Positions 1 through 12,467 are shown, counted from the stretch's first letter. The stretch is 64,000 nt of DNA from Scedosporium boydii (GCA_002221725.1 NJFT01000033.1:186001-250000), one strand, 5' to 3'. The notes: generated by a model not told the origin, from the letters alone. Program-made: numbers and translations.

Positions 1-1071
1 GGGTTCAGGTTCTGCGGCAGCAGGGGCCTCGATGGGAGCAGGGGATTCGACAGGGGGAAGGGGTTCCAAAGACTCGGTCGGCTTTTGGACTGGGGGTTCC
101 TTGGGCTTCGGCGCAACTTTAGGCGCGGTCGCCTGCCTGAGCATGCTAGCCCAGGTCTTGGCCGGGGGAGCGGCTGCCTTCGTGGGCTCAGGGCCAGAGG
201 CCGGCTGCTCGGCAGCTGCATGACTTCGACTCTCAGAGTCGCCCTGTTTGGTCGCAGTAGTAGTAGTATCCCAGGCAGTCGATTCTTCGGTAGGAACTGA
301 AAGGTTGTGTTCCTTGCGGGCGCCGTTGGTAGCAGGTTGAGCAGGTCGGCTGCGGGGAGCACGACCGCCCCTGTCGGCGCCACGGCCTCGGCCACCGCGT
401 CCACTCTCAGAAACATTCCTTCCGCCACGCGAGGGTCTGGTGCTGCCTGGATGGGAATCGGTTGTGGCTGCCGCGTTTACAGTATCCTTTGGCTTCGATC
501 GAGTCTTCTTAGACTTGGAGGAGACTTCGCCCCATTGAGACACAGCGCCTAAATGAAAAAGATGACAACGTTAGCGTCGATGTGCCAAAGGGAGGGAAGG
601 GGGGGGAAAAGCCCCATTTTCAGGCTCCAAAACGCGGTTGGGTAGGCTCTCGAAGCGGGAGCAGAAAACAGGACACGACAGGGAAAAATCAGATGTGGCG
701 AAATGTATCAAGTCGCTCGCAATGATTCATGACGGAGTTGGATAGATGAAGTCACACATACCATGAGCAATCCTTTCGACGGCGAGATTCTCGTCGCCAT
801 CAGCCTCCTGTAGAGCGTACAAAATATCGACTTCAGACCAGCCTTGGAACATATCCTTGATGGGGTAGACCTTGGATCCGTATAGCTTCCTCAATTCAGC
901 CACATCTGCATCCTCATCAAAGGCGGCAGGGGAAGGAGTATCGAGTGCGTCAAGGCTATCGCCATTAGGTTTTCCAGATGAACGGCCTCCTCGACTCGAA
1001 AATCCGCCTCTACCGCCACGGCCAGAGCCTCGTCCCCTAGAGGCACCAGACCGAGTCGCAGTCTCGGACAT
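1..1071 (-). CDS. DEF1: RNA polymerase II degradation factor DEF1-like, 5' part (partial)
   Basis: This is the N-terminal part of a gene that runs off the left edge. Exon 1 is 1071-762 and exon 2 is 548 to the edge. The intron (761-549) has a GTATGT donor and a TTTAG acceptor and keeps the frame. The protein starts MSETATRSGASRGRGSGRGG, an Arg-Gly-rich head. A CUE-like ubiquitin-binding domain follows at about residues 55-104, read as AELRKLYGSKVYPIKDMFQG and continuing to ERIAHG. The join gives ERIAHG-AVSQWGEV, a junction typical of DEF1. A low-complexity Ser/Pro/Ala tail with an AKTWASMLRQ segment follows. Family knowledge: DEF1 promotes ubiquitylation and degradation of stalled RNA polymerase II. 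An upstream in-frame ATG (1167) would add 32 residues; I prefer 1071 because the Arg-Gly start matches the family. Confidence 0.85.
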
Positions 1072-2861
1072 TATGAGCGAGACGAAAGATATGGGGTTTG
1101 GGTGAGGAAGGGAAAAAAGAAGGGAAGATGGGCAGACGGGTCCAGTTCCGTTGCACAGGAATTTCAAGCTTCGCGGTCAATGCAGGCTCGTCGATTTTTG
1201 ATTCAATCTAGAGGTTCGAGAAAGGAAGGCGTACGATGGAGTACACCGACGTGGATAGGCGACGCGCGTCCGACGTGAATCTGGGACGTTTCTTGATGGA
1301 TTTTGTGATGATGGTTTGGAAGGGGGGGGGTGGTGTGGTTTGGGGGTGGAAGGAAGGAGAAAAAAATGGTGAACGGGAGAGGCTGATGCTTGTCAAGGCA
1401 AAAAGTACGAGAGTACACGGTGCTAGTGCTGGGATTTCCTCTTCGCTGCTGCTGGTGTGTCGACGTGTTAGCAGCAAGGTACAAGGTACCAGAGACTTGC
1501 GCCATTCATCCAGGGTCGCCCCAAGGGTACCAGATGGGGCAAGTCCTTTGGGGCTATATATGGTATCACTTTAGCAGCAACACTGCATATGTTATGGATA
1601 AATTGTTACTATAGTACATGTCCAGATCAGGTGCTATCAGGTCTAGCCCGAAGTTTCTTTTGCCTCCGAGCCACAAGTACCTGATACCTCTCTACCAAGG
1701 AGGAGCTGCAAGGCCCAGCAACCACTTTCTACTTCGTACAAAATAGGCGGCGAGCCCGCCGCCCCTAAATTATACACCTGCAGAACAGAGCAAGCTCCCC
1801 TTGTCAGCGCTTCGCTTGGGGCACGCGTCACGATGGCTATCTGACCCAGGATGGAGAAACACCCGAAGTGTCTCGGCGTCGTCCAACGATAAGATAGTTT
1901 AGTAGAATAATCGACAATGGCAATTCTAAACTCCAAACAGAAACTGGTTGGCAGCAGAAAAGGACAGGCCGATAGCCTCGTCAACTTCGTAATTAGGCAC
2001 TGCGCCCTGCATCTGTTCGACTGATGGGAAGGGCTTACATGGCTAGCTTGGCTTTCCAGACGACACCCATCCCACAATTCGCATTCCAGTCAGACTTGCA
2101 AAACTCTGACGTGTTGTAAGACGAGTGGGCCTTCACCATTCTTAGATAGCCGGGCATTACTAGTCGCTTCATTTTTTTCTTCTTTTTCATTTCCAGGGCG
2201 AGGAAACCTGCGCTGTCTCTAAACTTTACGACTGCACCTTTGCAATATGCACGGTTGGTGACAGAATCAAATGCTGGGCTTCGCCTCACGCGACCATTGG
2301 ATGGAGCGGCATCAGTGCCAGTCCGTGACTGAATTGGGAGTCTCGTCACCTGACGAAGACGACCCGTCAGTGGTTTTCAGCAGGGACACAACAATTGAAG
2401 ATATCAACCGAGTTTGCTTCGTACATCCCAGAACAAAGAGAGCACTACCGTTCTCCATTCGTCTGACACAATGACGCATGGAGGAGGTTATTTTAGGGTC
2501 CGGTACTTGGGGCCTAGATTATGGAGCAGTCAACCGAGTCGTAATATGAATTTGAAGGCTAAGATTTTGGAACTCCAATTGTCGCGTTACCAAGACCTGG
2601 TTTGTTGCTGACTCATCGATCTTGAGTTGCGCCCACCTGGTTGTAATTCACGTGATAGCACGATGTCACTCGATGCTCCGCAATCCAAGGCGATGGATCC
2701 AAAGATACTTCGTATCTCAGGTGGTGTTTCGAGGAAGCTTCGTTTCAATCCAGACCGCCGGTCCTTCCAATCGCTCGAATCTCAGACCCTCGGAAACCCC
2801 AATTCGCCTTAACATAAACTAAGAACGGTTCCTCTGATTGCGGCCTTGCCGCCACACCAAA
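1072..2861. other. Intergenic region with no supported gene
   Basis: This is the divergent upstream region of the DEF1-like gene and the 421-aa gene. Small open frames here lack domains, splice support and coding-like codon use. It holds two copies of the 9-mer TACTTCGTA (1730-1738, 2706-2714) and one ACTTCGTA (1984-1991). Confidence 0.6.
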
Positions 2862-4127
2862 ATGCTCAACTCGAAACCTCTCCGCTTGAAGCTCGACCCC
2901 TCCTTCATCCTCAAGTCCATTCACTACCCAGACCCCCTCACTCGCCGCCAGACCGAAAGATTCCTCGATGCCGTGACGACGTCATTTAGGAGAAACCTCG
3001 ACAAAGAGCACGGATGGTTGGATGCTGAAGAACAAAAACCATCCGGCGACGGCAAGTCCGAAGCTCCCGCCCGACCATCAACTCCAGTGAATCGCGATTC
3101 CAGACTCGGAGAGGCACGCCGCCTTCCAACAGACCACCATGTTGCGTCTATTCTATCCAACCCCCTTTTTCTCACAAAATCAGCTGCTACCCCCGAGCGA
3201 AAGCGCTCCCTGACTGAGGAACCGCCCGCAAAACGAGATCCGATGGATGTGTTTGAGGAGGCCGTGTCGAAGGGATTAATGACGATAAGAATTGCTACGG
3301 GATGTTTAACAGCGAAGAGAGACCTTATACGAGACCGGCAAAGCATATTTGGAGAGGATCAGCAAGCCGCAAATTTCGAAGACTATTCGGGCTTCGACGT
3401 CACCGATAAGGTATTGCTATGGCTCCGCTCCTCAGGCCTGGAACAGAACCTCGAATTCGCACGCTTCCCTAGGTTCGCGGCGGTTTTCGTGCAATTTCTT
3501 GTAGCAGAGGGCCGGGAGGAGTTGGTCTGGTCCTGGATAGCAAGGCTCATGTCAGATGACGGTCCCACGTCCCAAGCCTCCCTCGACTCAGCACGGCGCT
3601 TGCTGCTCTTTCTCGTCCGCGCCAAGATGACAAGCGCCGAATGTATCGACACCGCCTTCAAGTCCGTCATCCAAGCGAGCAAAGAGTACCGCAAGGACCC
3701 TCGCTACAGACCCCTCATCATCAAACCTTGGTACGACCTCGCCAAACGCGCCACCATCGCCTCCTGGCGGAAACCGGCCCTCTCTGCCTCTCTCTTCGAT
3801 TCCTACCACGCCGTGGGCCGCGACCTCTTCCCGCTCACCAAACTCCCCGTCGCACACCTCTACCTCCACCACCCCACCACACCGACTCACAAGCCGGCGG
3901 TCGCCTACTTTGAGGATGTCAAAGATCAGGACATCTCAAGTAACACGGACCGCATGTGCAGAGAAGCCATAATGGGCGTAGACGCCGTCCACCGTCTCAG
4001 TCTCGTTGGCAAGCTTACAGAGGCCAAGAATCTCCTGGAATTTCTTCAGGATCGGTACTTTTTCTTCTTCCGCAATTCTTCTGCTGACAGACGTGATCAT
4101 CTTCTTGATCAGCTAGCGCCTGCATGA
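2862..4127 (+). CDS. Conserved fungal hypothetical protein, 421 aa
   Basis: This is a single-exon gene. I chose the ATG at 2862 because it has a strong context (ACCAAAATG); the frame is open slightly further upstream but without an ATG. The product starts MLNSKPLRLKLDPSFILKSI, a basic and hydrophobic N-terminus that could be a mitochondrial presequence (inference). It contains an HHVASILSNPLF motif near residue 91 and a long, mostly helical C-terminal half without transmembrane segments. It looks like a conserved filamentous-fungal protein, and the helical layout could be a repeat solenoid of the PPR or TPR kind, but I see no clear repeat consensus. I do not recognise a named family and assign no function. 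The end, DQLAPA, is followed by TGA. Confidence 0.8.
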   Translation: MLNSKPLRLKLDPSFILKSIHYPDPLTRRQTERFLDAVTTSFRRNLDKEHGWLDAEEQKPSGDGKSEAPARPSTPVNRDSRLGEARRLPTDHHVASILSNPLFLTKSAATPERKRSLTEEPPAKRDPMDVFEEAVSKGLMTIRIATGCLTAKRDLIRDRQSIFGEDQQAANFEDYSGFDVTDKVLLWLRSSGLEQNLEFARFPRFAAVFVQFLVAEGREELVWSWIARLMSDDGPTSQASLDSARRLLLFLVRAKMTSAECIDTAFKSVIQASKEYRKDPRYRPLIIKPWYDLAKRATIASWRKPALSASLFDSYHAVGRDLFPLTKLPVAHLYLHHPTTPTHKPAVAYFEDVKDQDISSNTDRMCREAIMGVDAVHRLSLVGKLTEAKNLLEFLQDRYFFFFRNSSADRRDHLLDQLAPA

Positions 4128-5283
4128 GAAGCAGTCCTTGACAAAAGAAGATGACTGCCTCACTCCAAGAATGGAAATGAGGGAAAAAAGGAAAGGAAAT
4201 TAGAGGAAAAGAAGCAATAGTGATTGCGATTATACTACTCCATGTTCTTCGCAGTCGGTAGGATGCCGACATTTTGTGCTTCCCCGCGCCTGTACATAGA
4301 TATATCACTTACAAGATACCCACATATTCCACTCGGACGATTTACTCCCATACGACCACTACGACCCATCTTCTTTGTCATCTCTCCATCTAACAATCAC
4401 TGCCCACGTCAGGGGACGCGGCGCCACCAGCCGCATCTAAAGAGGGGCGACCTCACAACATCGGACTTTCGAACACGACAATCATATCCTCTTCCCCTGG
4501 TCGTGTGTCCGTCTGAATTCTTTTATCCAAGATTTGTATCGACAGAATCTACTACAATAGCGGTGGTACAGGCCATTTTCAGGCTGATTTGTTGGCTGCC
4601 TCTGATATGTGCACGTTATCCAGCTTACTTCACTCCACCAAGGACCATTTCATAAATTAGGGAGGTTAGAGAGTACAAGTAATCGGTTCAATGCATTCAT
4701 ATCAAATTTCAAATCGTTGGAAATGATTGTACCATACAGACAAAATGCATGCCTTGCCTCAAGAAATAAACAGCTCGTGAATGAGTAGATCCCCTCCAAG
4801 TTTGACCGAAATAATCACCCTTCAACGCCTCGCGCTCCATCACTTTATCGAAGTAGCGAATATGATGACCCAGTTGACGAAGTAACTCGTCTTTTTCTCG
4901 CGTCCAAAACAGAATAAACCAAAAAAATCAACCAATCAATCCAAGCAATTTAATCCTGCGCGCCTGACACCACAATACCGGCCCTCGTCGAGTCGCAGGA
5001 AAGGTGAGTAAGTGGCGTGGAAGCTCTTGTAAAATATAGAAAAAAGAGAGAAAAGGTCCAATTGATATGCAAGTGAGGAGGGATGGGATTAACCAGGCTG
5101 AGTATCCCAAGACGGTTCTGGTTGAAAACCCCCGAGTGGGAATGCGCAACGCAACGCATCGGATATCTCTATCCTAGATGCCTGTTAAAGAGAAGAAGTC
5201 AAGAACGAGGAAGTAGAGGGCCCGCATCTGACAACACTGGCGACGGGGCTTGCTAGGTCCTAGTGATCCTTTAATCACCGGAA
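4128..5283. other. Intergenic region, 3' flanks of convergent genes
   Basis: This stretch lies between the stops of the plus-strand 421-aa gene and the minus-strand 127-aa gene and probably holds both 3' UTRs. One frame of 143 codons (4224-4655 plus) has no recognisable feature and I treat it as chance. Confidence 0.5.
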
Positions 5284-5667
5284 TTATCTCGAAGCGACAA
5301 CATCGCTAGCGGCAAGGCTTCCCTTTGCCTCTCCTAAAGAAGGCCACGGGGTCGAAACTTCTGAAAGTGACTCGGTGAAATCCACATAGATTGGATCCTC
5401 CTGCGCATCGATGCTAGGGCTTCGGGTGGAAGAAGAAAGGGCGGGGGTTTGAGAGAGAGAGCTTGTGTCGCTACAGTCGTCATCTAGGCCTAGCTCTCGG
5501 AAGACAGACTTGCGGTCCTTCTTCATCTTCCCCGTCGTCATAAAGGATTGTGTTCGGATCAGAGAGCCCTCGCGGAGCCTGTCTGAGGTGCGCATGGAGT
5601 TGAATTTAGGCCGGGTTGGCCTCGTGGCCGGAAGTGTATTAGCTCGTTGGGGTTCCGCGGTGGACAT
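5284..5667 (-). CDS. Small hypothetical protein, 127 aa
   Basis: This single-exon frame starts at an ATG in a good context (ACCATGTCC). The protein is hydrophilic and Ser/Thr/Arg-rich, starts MSTAEPQRANTLPATRPTRP and contains a basic KMKKDRKSVFRELGLDD block near residues 47-63. The C-terminal half is a Ser-rich, acidic tail. There is no signal peptide, membrane segment or Cys motif. The composition suggests a disordered, possibly phosphorylated protein (inference). I do not recognise the family. It could be a lineage-specific gene; the context and the patterned basic-acidic layout make it more likely than the surrounding chance frames. Confidence 0.5.
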   Translation of the reverse strand: MSTAEPQRANTLPATRPTRPKFNSMRTSDRLREGSLIRTQSFMTTGKMKKDRKSVFRELGLDDDCSDTSSLSQTPALSSSTRSPSIDAQEDPIYVDFTESLSEVSTPWPSLGEAKGSLAASDVVASR

Positions 5668-7939
5668 GGTTGCCGATATTGACGTAGAATATGAGCAAAT
5701 GGAGAATAGAACGTAAAGAGATAGACAGAAACGTGAGACTGAGTCGATGGGGACCAGGTTTAATCGGAATTTAGCTCGGTATCTCAGCTATCATGAATTG
5801 GGAAGATGATGGCGCCGATAAGGAAGTAATCAAACCACGGATCGAGTCTGTTGGGACGAATTGACAAGGGTATCAATTGAGGTATTCACACATATATACA
5901 AGTTGGTGAGACCGAAGAAGGAGAGATATATATAGAGAGAAGACTGGAGGATGAGTGTAGTGGATGTAGGAATAGGATCAAGCACTCGAAGATCGGGAAT
6001 AACGTCCATTTTGTCTCTCTCAAAGGCGGCTCCGCGGTCAGGACTGGACTAACGGCTCGCCAAGAAGGCACATAAGATCGGAGAGAATTCAACACCCACA
6101 ACTGCAACTCAGGTGGGTTCTCAACTGACCTCGCCCTCCCGAGTCGGCGCTAACACGTGTTGGGAACTCGGGATGCATCCGGGAAGCCTATATGCCTGAT
6201 CAATAGCTCGGAGCAGAACGGTCGCATAACATCATCTTCCGATAGCAAAACGAGAGCCAAGTGGAGACTGGCGCAAATCGTGTGTGCAAATTTAGCCCGG
6301 GTCCCGAATACGGGACATCGGCAGCGAGGGTACCACATCGTTTCGTACGATACGATATTCTGGGGAAGAAATGGGCGAAGGATCAACTTGCTAGCGGATT
6401 CGGAATTGCCCGATGCGGATGCAGGATGAGGTAGATATGCATTGAGCATCTGTGATTGGCCAGCCAGAGCTTGGAAGCCGTTGGACGGTTGGACCTTCCG
6501 TGCAGCAAAAACAGCTTTTATGCAGGTGACATGACAATGGACCCTAGAGGTCTCGACTTCCCAACTTAACCCTATGACGTCACTTTACAACCCCTCTCCT
6601 TTCACCCTTCTCATCTCGTCATCATTGTTCCTTCCCAAGTTTACCTCCCGAACTCGCAAGGTTCTCAACGACCCTCGGCAAAGCCATTTTATAGAAGACA
6701 ATGGCGAAGAGAGTCCGTCGGACATAAGAACCTTTTGATGTTCTTCGAGTTGCATGAAAACAAACTGCAACCCTGTGTTCGATAGACAAGAGCTGATGCA
6801 AGAACTTCGTTCTCATTGTTTGCGGAACGAAGCCGAGATGGCTGATATTTCTCCACTCCTGGCCAAATATGATCGCCGTCGATCGCGAGAAAATATGGAG
6901 AACGGAAACGTCACGTCAAAGCACGGTTGGTGTCATGCAGGAGCTAAACTAGAAAAATAGGTGACCCTCCATGAGCCTTTTGTTTTCTCTAATCCCTTTT
7001 CACCTCTCGCTCTGGGGGTCGTACGTGGGCGGAGATGCCAGGGCGATACCGGAGCAGCATTCGATTGTCAGCTATCCCCAATGAAAAAGAGATATATATA
7101 TATATATAAATAACAATAAAAATAAAAATAAAAAACCAGTCGACTTCAGGCTTTGGTTTAAAGCTGGGGAATGGAAGAGCCAAGAAAATTCCTGCTTCTT
7201 CTATATCTCCTTTTCTTTTCCTGTTGCTCGTCATGACGGCTGGCCTAATGCAGGAGGGTGGAGCTGCTTCTTCTATAGCCGCATGCATTTACAAGCGTAT
7301 CCCATATTTCTGTGTGTCAAATAGAGGATTGTGGCTCATTGATATCAAACAGGCTTGTGCTTATACAGTGAGTAGCGACGGAGATTTTCTGTTTCAATTA
7401 TCTATTCTAGGATATGGATGTAAAGGAATCTTAGGAGCAAGAAGAAAAGAAGATAAAGAGACCAAAATTGGAGACATGATGTGCGATTGTGAGATCCCGA
7501 TGATGTTGTGATAGTGTGATACTAGTTTATTTATTCCCTCGCTTTGTCCAGTGTTCGACGCCGTCCAGCGAGGATTTCCACATGCCCATTATCAGGAGAT
7601 TCGGCAAAAACTCCTGAAGTTTAGTTTTGACACCCCCCAATGATTCTGATAGGATTACCGAGGTCATGGGGCAAACTTGTTTCCGAGGACTCACAAACGA
7701 CATCCAGACCGAGATTTTGCATATCGGTGGAGGCTCATGTGGTGGACATACCCAGCCGCATGGAGCAAAAGCGGCTGCCGGGAGGAAATTGTCCGCGCCA
7801 TCTAATCCCGAGGGGAAGAAACTACTGGCCTAAATCCACGGCACCGCGACGGGAGGCCGAACATCTTGCCTTGCTGACGATATACGTCTAGGACATAATC
7901 CAGATTGTCATAACCAGGGCCCATATCTTCCCTTCGTAG

Positions 7940-7943
<4 letters not shown>

Positions 7944-8012
<69 letters not shown>
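7944..8012. repeat. 69-base A-tract
   Basis: An almost pure run of A on the plus strand, interrupted by a single T at 7972. No gene overlaps it. It could be a slippage-expanded homopolymer or the tail of an old retroposed copy. I could not find a flanking target-site duplication by eye. Confidence 0.9.
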
Positions 8013-8015
<3 letters not shown>

Positions 8016-9577
8016 TGAGGAAAGGTTCGCTTCTACGCACATCGGTTGATATTGATCCAAATGGAGCTCGCTGCTTGTCCGCTTGTTTATCTTCGCGGAT
8101 GCACCCAATTCTCAATCTTGATGCTTACTTACCGGTAGTGAGTATAGATGGCGAGGAGGAGAGGATGAGCCTAGTTTCTAGATAGTTCAGAAGAGCCGCT
8201 TTCGCAAGTGTAGCGAGACGGATCAGTGAAGCCCTCTCAGCGACGTCACATATAAAAAGAAACGAGAACTTGGCGGCCAAAGGTCAAATACTAGAACTCG
8301 CAGGAGAGTAGACAAGAGGCTGGATTCCGGTTCCCTGGAATCAGAACTGGGGAGGAAGTGACTGTATAAGACTGTAGAACTAACCATTGGTGACACAAAA
8401 ATAATATGATACTGCTCATGAACTATGAAGCTTTGAAAGAAGGAAAAGAAGTAAGAAAATGAAGCCCTCCTATCTTCTTGACTCGTGATTTCCTTCTTCT
8501 CTCCTGCCGGGAACAACAAACATCATGTAGAGGGTATATTGTAGAAGAGGAGCTCGAAGCGTCTCTAGGCGCTATAGGGGAAGTAGAAATTAGAGTAATT
8601 CTATGAATATCAGTATAATAGCAAGTTAAGCTTGTGATCCTCTAGGGCCGTGCCAACACTTGCTTTTCGGAGGTTTTTATATGTACGTTCTCCTGCCTGA
8701 ATAAGAAGTTTAGAGGGAGATGAGCAAATTCTGAATATCTGCCTGATATAAATGCAGTCAACTACGTCATTGATGCTCCTTGATTCTTCGATACCGGGGG
8801 AAGCGCCGCATGCCGTTACAGCGACCCGGTATAGTAGATTCAAGTCCGCTGCATATTGCCAGAGCTGTTGGTTGGATAGCAGAGCGCCCACGATGTTGCT
8901 TCCCTAAATCGGAGGACTTGAAGATGTTGACGTACTACAACGTTTCACCACTAGAAGAGCTTGAAGTGCTTCATTTTACAGGTTCGGCCGGCCTGCAGCT
9001 AACACGTCCGAAGCAGCGAAGTGAAATATGCAGAGTGGACCTGATGGCAGCGGCGTTTACGACAAAGCCCCCGTGATAATCACACGTACCTCCATCTCTC
9101 CTTCCCAGCCACAGTTAGTAACTTGTTAGATGACATCCTCAAGGAGGATGGAGCTCTCCCTCACTCCTTCCGCCGTTACTATCCCCACAAAATGGACCGA
9201 ACCATTCATTGTTACTTTATATATGAGGATACAGAGCCAACCGAACAGCCGAGTTGTTCAAGTGAGCTTGCACTCATGATGGTCTGGCGGGCCAAGACCA
9301 GACGACTCAATAGGTTAGAAAACGACCCCGGATTGTTTTCGTAGGCAATGGGTTCAACCCCGGAGCCGAGCTTTTTTGCCAGTTTTTTTCCCCTTTTCCT
9401 TTACCCTACATTTTTATCGAACTATTTTCTAGATTATTTAAGCATTCATAGAAGAATAAATTGATTCTGCTGCAGAAGAACGATAAAAGATGCGATGTGC
9501 AGAAGAGACCCGACAAACTGAAGGCTAGAAAAAAGGCAAATCGGCGGCGACGGTTAGCTATTCACATGCATCCGTCC

Positions 9578-10432
9578 TTACAAGGAAGGCAGCCATGACA
9601 TTGGACGTGCAGGATAGTTAAATACGGTGGAGGATCTGCAACCGATGTCATCAACACTACGAGGTAGACCGAAGAAGCTGAAGCTCGGCTTCATGGCTTG
9701 TTCCATTGGTGTGGGCTTCGTTGCGTGGGCAGATCGCCGGGCTGTCACTCGGCAACCTAGCCAGCGTAGCAGCGGCGGCATCGGATTCCAGGGCCGAACC
9801 TCAAAGAGCCGTAATGTAGCAATAAACTGAGGAGAAGGTGTGGTTGGTGGCGTAAGGAGGCCTACTGCGTTTCTACTTCGTAAAAGGCTATTCGGAGGAA
9901 GAAGGGGCGCCAATTGGGCATAGAAGAGCATTGGGTGTTGATGTGAAAGGCACCGACTCTGCAAGGGCATGCAACGCAACATAGAGATGCCGAGCTGATG
10001 TGGTAGGAAGGGTGCTGGAAGTGTGGAGAGCGGAGGAGAGAGTGTGCGTGTGTGTGTGGAGCTATAATAGACCATTTGAAGCGGCTGTGATCTGCCTTGA
10101 AGATCAACTATGATTGATGGCTGGAACTTCCCGGAAACCCTTGCCACCCTCGAACAGCCGAGGTGAACTGGCATCTTCGTGTCATGCAATGTTTCAAGTG
10201 CCGCCATACGATATTCAGATTTATAGGGTCCGTTTTTGAGCTCAGAAAGGGAGGATCGGATAGCCAAACCGGAGAATCGTGAGAGGGAGGACTGGATTTT
10301 CCATGATCCATTGCTACCCATCTCTCGATTAATGTTACCCCTTACCAAAAATAACCAGTCCGAGATGATGACGACGTCACGAAGGAGGTGCAGAGGAAAC
10401 ATTGAACATGACCGGCGGGTTTCGGGTGCCAA
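9578..10432 (-). other. Long open frame of 284 codons, doubtful gene
   Basis: This is the longest unexplained frame in the desert. The translation starts MAPETRRSCSMFPLHLLRDV and is rich in Ser, Leu, Pro and Arg, with no domain, signal peptide or membrane segment that I can name. Codon use lacks the C-ending bias of the certain genes in this window. It could be chance, or a lineage-specific gene; I give it as a candidate only. Confidence 0.15.
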
Positions 10433-12459
10433 CTACCGGGCCGGCTAGCCAAGCACAAGCAGAAACAATGGATCTGATGGATTAACCTCATTCCATTCTT
10501 CAATGCCTCGTCAGACTCAGTTCATGTTCTATGCAGCCTTGGGTCCTTCAATTCAAATCAATATGTGATCCCCCCTGCCACCTGCAGCCACGAAGTACCC
10601 AAGTATAGTGGACCGAGGCGTCTGACTTGATTACAATATCCGCGTTGCAACTCGGGCTTTCTGGTCTCTCCATATGTGACGGGAGCTGATGAAATAGGAG
10701 GCTCAGGAAGCGAGCCGACGAGCCTTGCACATATGAGCTAATATGGCTTGGGCGAGCCAAACCATACATCTGGTTCATCCCGTGGCTTCCATCGCTTTAA
10801 TCGATAGCTAACCAGGAATTTTGGTCTCCGACCTCTATCACTTGGCCGCTCTGATGTGCCTTAACCGGGGAAGGATGCTGTCCTAGGAGGTGGAACGGCC
10901 TCCTTTCGATCCCAGGGACCGCGGGGACGGAGATGGACTGGATGCCCTCCGGAACGACGGCGCGCACACACGTAACCGCCATGTTGTCGTCGCATTGCTG
11001 GCAAGCTCCGCACTGGAGCTGCTGGCGAATGTGTGGCATAGTTTGGTTCTCACCGGACGAGCAACGATCTTCGTGTGAAGGATAACCCGGGCTCAGATGT
11101 GCTTCCACGGGCTGCGAGAGGGGAAAGACCGAATGTGTGCAAGCGACGGTCGAATGATTGCCTCTTTCGGTCTGGCGGCGACCATATCAAGAGAGGCAGT
11201 TCAAATTTCCCTGGCGGCCTTGTTTGGTAGCATTGAAGATTTAATGCCTCCAATAGGAGGGTTGGAGATCTTCGTCCCAATTTCGATCCCCCAATCTTCC
11301 CCATCCTTCCCCATATTTTACCCCTCTGCACACTGGCCGAATCAAGATATGGGTGGGTGGGTGGCAGGGTCGGGAAGCAGGGTCCCCTGTCTGTTTAGTC
11401 CCATCGCATGCTAATTTTTCCGTGCCTGTCCGGCTCCAGTCCGTCCAACCATCCCACACTCCCTCGCTGTTCTCACCGGACTCATGACCAGGAACAATGA
11501 TGGCTCCGGTCGTCTTGTCTCCTTTTCTCACGTTCTCGGCCCAATCCAAACCCATTTCCCTGCCTTGCGCTAATGTAATCAGAAAAATAAGGCATAGAGG
11601 CTGTTGCGCTTGGTTATGTAGCACTAACACTAACACGAGCTTTGACTAGTACTCCCTCAATCCAAGCTCTCCTGATGGACGAGACATGTATTCCTGTTAT
11701 GACAAGGAACATCGAAGGCCGGGGGTGCCGCACGGCAGACACTTCGACAGTGCTACCTCACGCTTTCCAGGATCTGATGGAAGCCTTCTTGTCGATTTCT
11801 TCTTCATCAAACTGGCACAGTGGCAGCTAGACTAAGCCCAGGATAGCACGACTCCCGCTTCGCCAATTGGAGGAATCGCGAACTCTGGTCCTGCAGTGCC
11901 CGAGAGAAAGTCCGTTTCTTCCCTGCTGCCCACCACTGCCGTCAAGCCGGTCCCTTGCGCTATGTCTGGAGGAACCCGAATTTCTCCAAAATGAGTCTAG
12001 CTGCTTTACATGATGGAGTTCCCCAGAAATTCTAATCACTGCCTGAGCCGGGGCTGAGGCTTTTCGCACTACGCCCCCTGGCAGGTTGCGGCTTGCGCTC
12101 TCGGCTTGTCAAGCCTAGAAGGCATGCCATGAGACCCCGCGAATGGCCCAATGTGACCAATCTAATGAGCCGACGATTCGACCAAGTACTTCTACCGTAG
12201 TATTGATATTATGCCTTGAGCGTTTCCACTGTCCTCGTTGGCACATTGGGCGTCGGCCCGTTCGGCCGTCTTGCACGAGTAAGTCTCCTCCCCAGACATG
12301 GACAGGGTCGTTTTCTGCCATTCCGGCGAGGTCCTCGAACTAATGGGCCATCCTGGCGGGCATGGTCTTGGAATCTCGCTGGCTTGTCGTCAAGGCCAGA
12401 CAAGGGTCCAGGTATCTTGATGGACAGGGGCAGGAGAAGATCCACGATCGAGGGACATC

Positions 12460-12467
12460 TATATAAG
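12460..12467 (+). promoter_or_regulatory. TATA box of the cellobiohydrolase gene
   Basis: TATATAAG lies 154 bases before the ATG. It is followed by a CT-rich leader, the usual layout of strongly expressed fungal secreted-enzyme promoters. Confidence 0.65.

Larger units (their letters stand above)
5668..12435. other. Gene desert upstream of the cellobiohydrolase gene
   Basis: Nearly 7 kb contains no gene I can support. It holds a 69-base A-tract (7944-8012), a short AT repeat near 7092-7108, a GT-rich stretch near 10041-10058, and one TACTTCGTA (9874-9882). A tRNA B-box-like sequence lies at about 9349-9359, but no cloverleaf can be folded around it. A 284-codon frame on the minus strand is listed separately. 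I saw no terminal repeats and no reverse transcriptase or transposase motif. Confidence 0.55.

Noticed and set aside
1643..2077. A 144-codon minus-strand frame
   Set aside because: It has no domain, mixed codon use and no splice partners, and it overlaps other frames of similar length. It is probably chance.
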